Shown here piece by piece: positions 9,517 through 16,853 of a stretch of 25,566 nt of DNA. Made by a program: the position numbers and the translations under genes. Position 1 is the first letter of the stretch; each line of letters starts with the position of its first letter. Origin of the DNA: an uncultured Treponema sp. (GTDB lineage: Bacteria; Spirochaetota; Spirochaetia; Treponematales; Treponemataceae). The DNA lies in the NCBI GenBank assembly GCA_937890485.1, contig CALBXN010000251.1:1-25566 (forward strand), written 5' to 3'. Under the pieces are notes generated by a model, which saw only the letters and a program-made list of their open reading frames with translations, searched no databases and was not told the origin of the DNA.

Positions 9517-9932
9517 TAACTCGTCGTTCATTAACTTCAAAGTCATCAGGAGCAACTGTGGATTTGATTCCTATGATTGATGTTGTGTTTCAATTAATTT
9601 TGTTTTTTCTTGTTTCAACTACTTTTGCAATTTTACCAGCAATTTCTGTAAATCTACCATCGTCAAAAACTGCCGAAGGTGCATCATTTGATTCAATTAC
9701 AATTACTGTTCAAACAAACGGAAATATATGGTTTAACGACACAAAAGTTTCGATACAAGAACTGGAAACGACTTTGCAATCATTTGATACAGGAAGTACA
9801 GAAAAATCAAAATATCCAATTATGCTTGAAGCTGATGAAATGGTTACAAATGGTACAATCGTAAAACTATTTGATGTATTACGAAAATCTGGATTTTCTG
9901 CTGTAAATTTAAGGACAACTTCAGTTGACTAA
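9513..9932 (+). CDS. exbD: Biopolymer transport protein ExbD/TolR family
   Basis: The 139-residue protein has a short cytoplasmic N-terminus, one membrane helix at about residues 18-40 (DLIPMIDVVFQLILFFLVST) and a periplasmic domain of about 95 residues. D23 in the helix lies in the LIPMIDVVFQL signature, where the family has its essential proton-carrying aspartate. The length is typical. The start overlaps exbB by 4 bases, and the stop lies inside the first codons of the tonB-like gene, so all three are co-translated. The protein would form the stator with ExbB in the inner membrane. Confidence 0.93.
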   Translation: MITRRSLTSKSSGATVDLIPMIDVVFQLILFFLVSTTFAILPAISVNLPSSKTAEGASFDSITITVQTNGNIWFNDTKVSIQELETTLQSFDTGSTEKSKYPIMLEADEMVTNGTIVKLFDVLRKSGFSAVNLRTTSVD

Positions 9933-10998
9933 AAACAAAATTTTAATTTCTGAAAAAAATAGAGACTCAGTTAGTTTTGCAATTACTTGTGTTTTTTACC
10001 TTGTTTTATTTGTTTTATTTGCTGTAATTCCTGTTTCAAAACCAAAAAAATATACTCAAATTTCTGTACAACTAGATGTTCCTATTACAAAGAGTAAAAA
10101 TCAACTTTCTCAAAAAATTGAAGAACAGAAACCTCTTGAAAAAAAACAATCTATACCTCAAAAAACAGAACCTAAAGTTGTAGATAAACCAGTTGAAAAA
10201 AAATCTACTGTTCAAAATAATACAATACAACAGAAAACTCAACCTTCAAGTACAAAAATAGCACAATCTACATCCTCAAGTTCTAGCAAAACAACAAATT
10301 CTTCTGTTCAGAATACACAAACTACTTCTCAAACTTCTACAGCTACAAAAAAGGAGGAGACTAAACGGGAAGTTGTTTATCAAAAAAGCATTGAAGAGCT
10401 TATGGCAGAAAACGCAAAAAAGAAAAAAGAACTTACAACTTGGGATGATAGTATTTTTGGAAACGAATCATCTACTGTTCAATCGCAAAATAATGTTATT
10501 CAGAATGCTGGGCAATCACAAAATAATATTACTCAAGAATTTGAGGGGGTGGCAGCATCTTCTTCTCAAAGTCAAACTGTACAAACAGCTTCTGAAAGTA
10601 GATTTGCAGGTTCTTCACAAACTCAAGTTTCGTCTTCAACATCAGAAGCCTTAAATAAAATTTCTTCTACAAAATATGTAACAAAAAACAGTTCAGATTC
10701 AATTACATACGAAACCTCTGGTGTTTTAGCTCCTCGGCAATTGATTTATCCTATGGAACCTACGATTGTAATATCTCAATCTTTAGAAAGTAAAGTTTCA
10801 AGAAACCAAACTGTAAAAATCAGTTTTATTGTAAAATTTGATGGAAGTGTTGATTCAAAAACTATTAAGATTGAACCAGTTGGAAGTCTTGTTCCAGAAA
10901 TTGAAGCTGAAATAAAAGGTCAGATTGCATTATGGCGCTTTGAAAGTGGAAAAAGTGATGGACAGGCTGCCTTTAATTATAGTATAAATGTAAAGTGA
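9925..10998 (+). CDS. tonB: TonB-like energy transducer with a Ser/Thr/Gln-rich periplasmic linker
   Basis: The start is TTG at 9925 with AAGGA 9 bases upstream, overlapping exbD by 8 bases. No ATG start is possible without losing the membrane anchor. Residues about 15-36 are a single membrane helix (FAITCVFYLVLFVLFAVIP). The 357-residue chain is then dominated by a long low-complexity linker (about 50-250) rich in Ser, Thr, Gln and Lys, unlike the Pro/Lys-rich spacer of classical TonB. The last 90 residues look like a TonB/TolA C-terminal domain: PRQLIYPMEPTIV, then VKISFIVKFDGSV and a final strand FNYSINVK. It would transmit energy from ExbB-ExbD to an outer-membrane partner. TolA is the alternative name. 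The family match rests mainly on architecture and context. Confidence 0.75.
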   Translation: MTKNKILISEKNRDSVSFAITCVFYLVLFVLFAVIPVSKPKKYTQISVQLDVPITKSKNQLSQKIEEQKPLEKKQSIPQKTEPKVVDKPVEKKSTVQNNTIQQKTQPSSTKIAQSTSSSSSKTTNSSVQNTQTTSQTSTATKKEETKREVVYQKSIEELMAENAKKKKELTTWDDSIFGNESSTVQSQNNVIQNAGQSQNNITQEFEGVAASSSQSQTVQTASESRFAGSSQTQVSSSTSEALNKISSTKYVTKNSSDSITYETSGVLAPRQLIYPMEPTIVISQSLESKVSRNQTVKISFIVKFDGSVDSKTIKIEPVGSLVPEIEAEIKGQIALWRFESGKSDGQAAFNYSINVK

Positions 10999-11666
10999 TG
11001 AAAGATATAGAAGCTATAGCATTTGATATTGATGGAACTCTTTATTCTGACATGAGCTTGTACATACGAATTTTACCGTATTTTTTAAAACGCTTACCTT
11101 TTTTTCTTGCATATAATCGGGCAAGAAAGATTTTGCATAGAACAGCTCCTTTGGCAGATTTCTATGAATATCAAGCAAGACTTTTGGCTGATGAATTAAA
11201 AATTTCATCTATTCAAGCAAAACAGATGATTCAAGAAAATGTTTACGATGGAATGAAGTGTTTTTTTAAGAAAATTAAACCTTTCAAAGGTGTTCGTGAA
11301 CTATTTGAAGAATGTAAAAAACGAAATTTGAAAATTGGTATCCTTTCTGACTTTCCTCCAGAGCAAAAAGGTGATATTTGGGGATTATCTTCTTTATGCG
11401 ATGTTATTATGGGGTCAGAAGAATGTGGAGCTTTAAAACCTTCCATTTATACATTTGGCTCTTTTGCGAAAGCTTTAAATGTATCTCCAGAAAAAATACT
11501 CTATGTTGGGAATAGCATAAGAGCTGATATTTTAGGGGCAAAGAAAGCTGGAATGAAAACTGCATATATTATGCCTTTTTGGCGAAAAATTTTTAATTCA
11601 AAACTAGAACAAGCAGATATTTCATTCAAAAACTATCGCCAATTAAAGAAAATTGTGTTAGAATAG
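10998..11666 (+). CDS. HAD-superfamily hydrolase (probable phosphatase)
   Basis: All four HAD motifs are visible (numbering from the ATG). Motif I is FDIDGTLYS with nucleophile D10 and acid D12. Motif II is LSD (S117). Motif III is LKPS (K147). Motif IV is YVGNSIRADILGAKKAGM with G171 and D177. A helical cap lies between motif I and motif II, as in phosphoglycolate-phosphatase-like enzymes. The protein is cytosolic with 222 residues, the usual length. The ATG shares one base with the tonB stop (TGATG). A GTG one codon earlier (10995) is also possible, and neither has a clear Shine-Dalgarno, so coupling to tonB is likely. The substrate cannot be told from the sequence. Confidence 0.88.
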   Translation: MKDIEAIAFDIDGTLYSDMSLYIRILPYFLKRLPFFLAYNRARKILHRTAPLADFYEYQARLLADELKISSIQAKQMIQENVYDGMKCFFKKIKPFKGVRELFEECKKRNLKIGILSDFPPEQKGDIWGLSSLCDVIMGSEECGALKPSIYTFGSFAKALNVSPEKILYVGNSIRADILGAKKAGMKTAYIMPFWRKIFNSKLEQADISFKNYRQLKKIVLE

Positions 11667-11698
11667 ATATATATATTTAATGTTTTGGGTGGGGATTT

Positions 11699-14600
11699 AT
11701 GATTACAGTATTGATTTCTCTTGCTGTTTCACTTGGTGTGGCAGTCTTTTTTAGATATTTAGATAGAAACAATCGTTCTTTGGATAAAGTAAAAAAATTT
11801 ACAGATAAAATAAAGGATGAGTTTGATGAATATTTTGTTAAGCAACAAGAAGCAATAAAAAACGAAGCAATCGATTTAGATGTTCAAAAAACTCAAGCAA
11901 TTGCATCTGTAAAAAGTTTACAAAAATTTCAGCAAGATTTTACAGATAAAAAAAATGCTTTAGACAAAGAAATTTCTGCAATTACTCAAATGGGTGAAAA
12001 AATTTCCCAGTATGACTCTGCATTAAAAGAATTAACTGAAATGTCATTAGCGGTAGAAGAAAATCTTTCAAGAATAAAAAAAGAAGCAAATATTATAGAT
12101 AAACTTGACGCAAAAATTTCTGACCAAAAACAATTATTAGATGTACTAGAAAAACGCATTCCTACAATAGAACAAAATTTTGAAAAGAAAAATTCTGAGC
12201 AGCTTAGCGAAATTGGTAAAAATCTTTTACAAGAATTTCAGTCAAGGGCAGAAGATATTTCATCTACAACAACTGAAGCTTTAAAACGCAATGAAGAAAT
12301 TGTTTCACAAATTACTCAATCCTTTGATAATGTTTTTGCAATTGCTGCAGAAAAAGCAGAGACATTAGAAGTTGAAGCTTTTGAAAACCTAAAACAAAAA
12401 TCACAAGAACGAGTAATTAAATACAAAGAACTTTCAGATGAAAATATTTCAACTCTAAAAGAAATGATAAAGTCAAATATTTTATCAACCCAAGAGCAAA
12501 TAAAGGCTGCTCAATCAGAAACAACTTCTTTGTCTCAAAATATTACTCGGGAACTTTCTTTAGTTACTGAAAAACTTGCACAAATAAAATCAAATTGTGA
12601 ATCAGAAATTACTCAATTTATTAAAGAAAGTGACCAGAAATTGGCAGAAATAAAAGAAAGTACTTCTAATCAAATTTCTCAGTTTAATGACGATACTGCT
12701 AAAAATATTTCAAATATAAAACAAGACTCAGATACAAAAATTTCTAATTTAATAAAAGATATTAGTGAGCAAATTTCACAAGCTAGTAATGCATATAACG
12801 CATCGTTAAAAACACTTTCTGAAAATTATGAAAGAGATAGTAATCTTGTATTTAATGATGCAAACAAAAAACTTTTAGATTTGAAAAATGATATGATTTA
12901 TCGTTATGATAGAATTGAAAAAACATCTTCTGATATAGATTTAATTGAAGGTGCTTTACGACAAGAAATGTCTGATATTGAAAAAAGAGTTACAGGGGAC
13001 TTTGAATTATTCTCAAAAGAACAGAAAAAACATTACGCAGATTTTCAAAATGATATGAGAATAAAATCTGATGAACTTACAATAAAAATGCAAAGTCTCG
13101 AAGGTGAACTTTCTGAACTCAAAGAAAGGGCTTATGATAATGTTTCTGATAAATTAAATGTTTTTGAAGAAGATTTCTTTAAAAATCTTAACACTCGGGG
13201 AGATAATTTAAATACATCACTTGAAGAGTGGAAGTTTTCTTTTGATTCAAAATTAAATGAAATTACAGAGAATTATCAAAACAAACAACAAAAAATCGAA
13301 AACGAATATACTGAATCATTAAAAGAGAAAATATCCGCTCTACAGGAAAGTTTAGAAGATAAATTTTCTAGACTCGATTCTTCATTTGCAACTAGAGAAA
13401 ATTTACTTGCTAAAAAAGGTGAGGAAATTGAAATCCAAATTGGTAAATTCTCTCAAGATTATGATAATCAACTTGCAATTGCAAAAGAAGAGTCTTCAAA
13501 TTATCTAAAAGAAGAATTTGACAAATATATTCAGTCTATGAACGAACAAGTAACTAACTTTGAACAAGAAATTACTCAACACTTAACAACAATTTCTTCT
13601 GAAGTAGATAATTCTAAAGATCAAGCTGCAGCGATATTAGAAGCAATTAGAAATGACTTTGATACATGGAAAAATCGAATCAATAATCAGTTTGAAGAAG
13701 CAAAAGGTATTTACGATGATAAATTTGAAAGTTTAGGTCAAAGTGCTCAAGATACAATTAATAAGGTAAAAGTCACATTTGAAAATGATTATTCTAATTA
13801 TGTTAGTCAAACAAAGGAAAGCAAAGATTCTATTCAACAAAATATTGAAAAATTGACAAAAGAATCTGAAGACTTACTTGGTAGACTTCACACATCATAT
13901 CAACAGATGTTAGAAGAAACTCAGCAAAAAATCAATAAACAGAACACAGATATTGAAAATTCATTGACAAAAGAAAAATCTACAATTCAGGAAATGGTAT
14001 TCAAATTACAAACTGATGCAACAAACTTGAATAAATCAATGGATAATATTGATAAGCGTTTGGCAGATTTTGTTGAACAATCCAAAGTTTTTACAAAGGC
14101 TGATGAATTAAAAGAAAGTTTAAAATCTGATATTGTAGAACTTAATAATGAAATCGCAAAGATTTCAACAATCAGTAAATCTTTTGATAATATTTATAGC
14201 GATTTTGAAAAAGTAAAAAAGATTGAAGATGATATCGCTCAACATCTTAAACATATGAACTCAGAGCGTTCTAGAATTGATTCAATCGAAGCAGATTTTA
14301 ACACATTGATTAATTTATCATCTTCTATTGATTCAAAGATAAAAGATTTAGAAAACACAAATGCAGACATGCAAAACTACCAATTGGATGTAAGACGATT
14401 CAAAGATACTTTAAACGATATTTCTAATCGATATGATATTCTTGAAAAGAAAAATGAAATTATTGATAAAACCGTTGCTGATGTAGACAAAGCATTTGAT
14501 AATCTAAAGGATATTGAACGCCGTCTTGAAAATTGTAACAGAAGTTCTGAAGATTTCCCTAAAAAGATTAATAATCTAAAGGGTGATGTGGAAAAAATTC

Positions 14601-14947
14601 AAGAAAATATTCCTCGTGTAAAAGATGCAATTTCTAAATTGGATTCATTGGATGAAATAATTTCTACATCAGAGGGGCGTTTTGAAACATTGCAGGATTC
14701 TAATGGATGGCTTGCAAAAACAGAAGAACGGTTGCACGATTTAGACAGAAGAGTTTCTGAAAAATTAAAAACTTTAGGTGAAGTTACAAAACGAACCTTA
14801 CCTAAGACTAGTGGCAAAGATACAATTACACCAAGTATAAAAGAAACTGTTATAAACTTAGCACATAGTGGTTGGGATCCTGAAACTATCGCAGCTCGAC
14901 TAGATTTATCAGTTGGTGCTGTAGAACTTATTTTAGGAACTTCTTAA
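11699..14947 (+). CDS. SpiroCoCo-type giant coiled-coil protein, 1082 aa, with an N-terminal membrane anchor and a C-terminal HTH-like tail
   Basis: Residues 1-19 (MITVLISLAVSLGVAVFFR) form one membrane helix followed by basic residues. Residues about 25-1030 are almost continuous heptad-type coiled coil rich in K, E, S, I and L with hardly any proline, long enough to span a large distance in the cell. Residues 1047-1082 contain IKETVINLAHSGWDPETIAA and end in a sequence like a small helix-turn-helix, as seen in the tails of Gram-positive SwrB/DUF6115-like membrane proteins. Spirochaete genomes encode similar giant coiled-coil proteins of unknown function. A structural or cytoskeletal role is inference. 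GGGTGGGG lies just before the ATG. It converges on ispF with 2 bases between stop codons. Confidence 0.85.
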   Translation: MITVLISLAVSLGVAVFFRYLDRNNRSLDKVKKFTDKIKDEFDEYFVKQQEAIKNEAIDLDVQKTQAIASVKSLQKFQQDFTDKKNALDKEISAITQMGEKISQYDSALKELTEMSLAVEENLSRIKKEANIIDKLDAKISDQKQLLDVLEKRIPTIEQNFEKKNSEQLSEIGKNLLQEFQSRAEDISSTTTEALKRNEEIVSQITQSFDNVFAIAAEKAETLEVEAFENLKQKSQERVIKYKELSDENISTLKEMIKSNILSTQEQIKAAQSETTSLSQNITRELSLVTEKLAQIKSNCESEITQFIKESDQKLAEIKESTSNQISQFNDDTAKNISNIKQDSDTKISNLIKDISEQISQASNAYNASLKTLSENYERDSNLVFNDANKKLLDLKNDMIYRYDRIEKTSSDIDLIEGALRQEMSDIEKRVTGDFELFSKEQKKHYADFQNDMRIKSDELTIKMQSLEGELSELKERAYDNVSDKLNVFEEDFFKNLNTRGDNLNTSLEEWKFSFDSKLNEITENYQNKQQKIENEYTESLKEKISALQESLEDKFSRLDSSFATRENLLAKKGEEIEIQIGKFSQDYDNQLAIAKEESSNYLKEEFDKYIQSMNEQVTNFEQEITQHLTTISSEVDNSKDQAAAILEAIRNDFDTWKNRINNQFEEAKGIYDDKFESLGQSAQDTINKVKVTFENDYSNYVSQTKESKDSIQQNIEKLTKESEDLLGRLHTSYQQMLEETQQKINKQNTDIENSLTKEKSTIQEMVFKLQTDATNLNKSMDNIDKRLADFVEQSKVFTKADELKESLKSDIVELNNEIAKISTISKSFDNIYSDFEKVKKIEDDIAQHLKHMNSERSRIDSIEADFNTLINLSSSIDSKIKDLENTNADMQNYQLDVRRFKDTLNDISNRYDILEKKNEIIDKTVADVDKAFDNLKDIERRLENCNRSSEDFPKKINNLKGDVEKIQENIPRVKDAISKLDSLDEIISTSEGRFETLQDSNGWLAKTEERLHDLDRRVSEKLKTLGEVTKRTLPKTSGKDTITPSIKETVINLAHSGWDPETIAARLDLSVGAVELILGTS

Positions 14948-14949
14948 AA

Positions 14950-15423
14950 TTAGTTAGAAAGAAGGCAAACTGTCCAAGCTGCAACTGCTTGGCTTTTGCC
15001 AATTTCTCCAATTTTTTCTCCAGTTTTAGCTTTTATAAAAACTTGACTTTCATCACATTCTAAAATTTCAGAAATTGATTTTATGATTTGATTTCTAAAA
15101 GGTAAAAGTTTAGGCTTTTCAATATTTAAAACACAATCTAGATTTTCTAACTTCCAACCAGCTTTTACAACTTCTTGCCAAGCAGTTTTTAACAAAACTT
15201 TAGAGTCTACATCTTTCCATTTCATATCTGATGGAGGAAAAAATTCTCCTATATCACCTAAACCACTTGCACCTAAAAGAGCATCTGTAATTGCATGTAA
15301 CAAAACATCACCATCAGAGTGTCCATCTTCTCCAAGTTCGAAAGGTATCTCAATTCCACCAATTTTTAATTTTCTATTTGGAACTAAAGTATGTAAATCG
15401 TAGCCTAAACCAACTCTTATCAT
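14950..15423 (-). CDS. ispF: 2-C-methyl-D-erythritol 2,4-cyclodiphosphate synthase
   Basis: IspF cyclises 4-diphosphocytidyl-methylerythritol 2-phosphate to methylerythritol 2,4-cyclodiphosphate with release of CMP, in the MEP isoprenoid pathway. The 157-residue length is standard. The metal site is visible: D9 and H11 in GLGYDLH and H43 in DGDVLLHAITDALLGA. GDIGEFFPP and AKTGEKIGEIG near residue 135 are further family signatures. A good ribosome-binding site (AAAGGA) precedes the ATG. The gene starts 15 bases after the ispD stop. In some bacteria the two enzymes are fused; here they are separate, with an in-frame stop and a new start. Confidence 0.96.
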   Translation of the reverse strand: MIRVGLGYDLHTLVPNRKLKIGGIEIPFELGEDGHSDGDVLLHAITDALLGASGLGDIGEFFPPSDMKWKDVDSKVLLKTAWQEVVKAGWKLENLDCVLNIEKPKLLPFRNQIIKSISEILECDESQVFIKAKTGEKIGEIGKSQAVAAWTVCLLSN

Positions 15424-15438
15424 AGTTGTATCCTTTTT

Positions 15439-16176
15439 CTAAATATCAGATTTGTAAGTTATTTTTTTATTTTGAATATCACCTTCGCAATAAAAAACTT
15501 TTTTGCCAGAAAAAGCACTCCAGATTTCTGTATCATCAGTAGAAGTAAAGCTATTTTCATTAGCTTTTAAATTTGCTTGATATAATATTTCAAAATCAAA
15601 AGCTTGAGGGGTTTGAATTGCTCCTAACTTACTTCTATCAAGATGTTGCTTTATTGAATTGTCTGCTAAATCAATTTCTTTTAGAGTATCAACACAAGGA
15701 ATAATTGGAGCTGCTGCACTTTTTCCCTTTGCGAGTTTAGAAACTTCGTAAATTAATTCTGGTTTAATCCATGGACGAGCACCATCATGTATAGTTACCT
15801 GTTCAGGTGAATGATTTTCTTTTAGAAATTTTAAGCAATTAAAAATTGATTTTTGTCTTGTATCATCTCCTAGAACAAAACAAAGTTCAACCTGCATTTT
15901 TTCTAAAAGTTCTTTAATTTTTTTTGAAGTAAAAATTGCTTTTCGAAATTCTGTTTCGGCATTAGGATTTTGAGGAATTGCAATTATAATTGATTTTAGT
16001 GTAAATTCAGTAGATTTTTCAAATGAAACTAAAAAAGCTTGTATTACACAAGCCAAAACAGAAGTTTTTTTTTCTTTAGGAAATAAAATAGAAGGGAGAG
16101 GTAAAAATTCCTTTTTCTTACCATCTCCCATTCTTGTAGATGAACCAGCTGCGGGAATAACCACAGAAACAATCAT
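15439..16176 (-). CDS. ispD: 2-C-methyl-D-erythritol 4-phosphate cytidylyltransferase
   Basis: IspD joins CTP and methylerythritol 4-phosphate to give 4-diphosphocytidyl-methylerythritol, the MEP-pathway step that feeds IspE and then IspF. The 245-residue chain starts with the nucleotide-binding loop VIPAAGSSTRMGDGKKKEFL. IHDGARPW at about residue 130 and PCVDTLKEI near 160 are the other two IspD signatures. Compared with typical IspD (about 230 aa) it has a slightly longer segment after residue 27. The start overlaps the carD stop by 4 bases (ATGA), so translation is coupled to carD, and ispF follows. Confidence 0.95.
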   Translation of the reverse strand: MIVSVVIPAAGSSTRMGDGKKKEFLPLPSILFPKEKKTSVLACVIQAFLVSFEKSTEFTLKSIIIAIPQNPNAETEFRKAIFTSKKIKELLEKMQVELCFVLGDDTRQKSIFNCLKFLKENHSPEQVTIHDGARPWIKPELIYEVSKLAKGKSAAAPIIPCVDTLKEIDLADNSIKQHLDRSKLGAIQTPQAFDFEILYQANLKANENSFTSTDDTEIWSAFSGKKVFYCEGDIQNKKITYKSDI

Positions 16177-16814
16177 TCGTCGTCATCCATCATATCGTCA
16201 TCGTCGTCATCGTCGTCTTCATCTTCAGCACTGTCATTTTCATCAAGAAAATCTTCGTCATCATCATCAATGAAATCTTTATTCATTGTAGTATGTTGTT
16301 TTGCATGCATAAGACCAATTGGTTCAAGCTTTGCATGAATCATTGCTTCAACTTCTTTGGATGTTTTCTCTAATGAAAAAGAAATCTCATCTTCTAAAAG
16401 TTTTCTTGCTGAATCATAAAGTTTTCTTTCTAGAATTGGTAATTCTTTTACTTTACTTCTGTGATAAAGACAACGAACTATAGAAGCAATATCATTTATA
16501 CTTCCTTTTTTTAATAAATCAAGATTCATTTGATATCTTAATTTCCAATCGGAAGTAATAGGCTCAAAATCTTGTCCCATCATTTCTATGGCATTAAGAG
16601 CTTCTTCCTTTGAAACGATAGCTCTTATTCCAAGATCTTCACATTTATCTACAGGAATCATAACTGTCATGTCTGAAACTTCAAGATAAATTACATAATA
16701 AAGAACCATTTGTTCCTTAAACTTTTTTTCTTTGATTTCTTGAATTGTTCCAACACCTTGGCTTGGATAAACAATTTTTTGATTTACTTTATAGGTAGTA
16801 TTTTGTTCACTCAT
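16173..16814 (-). CDS. carD: CarD family transcriptional regulator with a long acidic C-terminal tail
   Basis: CarD proteins bind the RNA polymerase beta lobe through a Tudor-like RID domain and stabilise open promoter complexes. Residues 8-65 match the RID (YKVNQKIVYPSQGVGTIQEI, then VMIPVDKCEDLGIR). A helical DNA-binding part follows to about residue 165. Residues 180-213 are nearly all Asp/Glu, with one run of eight Asp. This tail makes the protein longer than the usual 155-170 residues. It is encoded by imperfect GAT/GAC triplet repeats. The gene leads an overlapping carD-ispD-ispF group. An extended -10 lies only 9 bases before the ATG. Whether the tail competes with DNA for the regulator's basic surface is inference. 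Confidence 0.92.
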   Translation of the reverse strand: MSEQNTTYKVNQKIVYPSQGVGTIQEIKEKKFKEQMVLYYVIYLEVSDMTVMIPVDKCEDLGIRAIVSKEEALNAIEMMGQDFEPITSDWKLRYQMNLDLLKKGSINDIASIVRCLYHRSKVKELPILERKLYDSARKLLEDEISFSLEKTSKEVEAMIHAKLEPIGLMHAKQHTTMNKDFIDDDDEDFLDENDSAEDEDDDDDDDDMMDDDE

Positions 16815-16823
16815 ATCAACCCC

Positions 16824-16832
16824 ATTATATCA
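16824..16832 (-). promoter_or_regulatory. Extended -10 promoter of carD, almost leaderless
   Basis: On the minus strand TGATATAAT is a full extended -10 (TGn plus consensus TATAAT); no good -35 is seen. The expected start is about base 16817, three bases before the carD ATG at 16814. The GGGG just after the -10 could be read as a weak ribosome-binding site but would lie upstream of the predicted +1. Confidence 0.5.
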
Positions 16833-16853
16833 TAAATTTTAAATAAATTCTAG

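Noticed and set aside
15424..15438. Frameshift splitting an IspD-IspF fusion
   Set aside because: IspD has a normal C-terminal length and stop, and ispF has its own AAAGGA and ATG, so these are two genuine genes.
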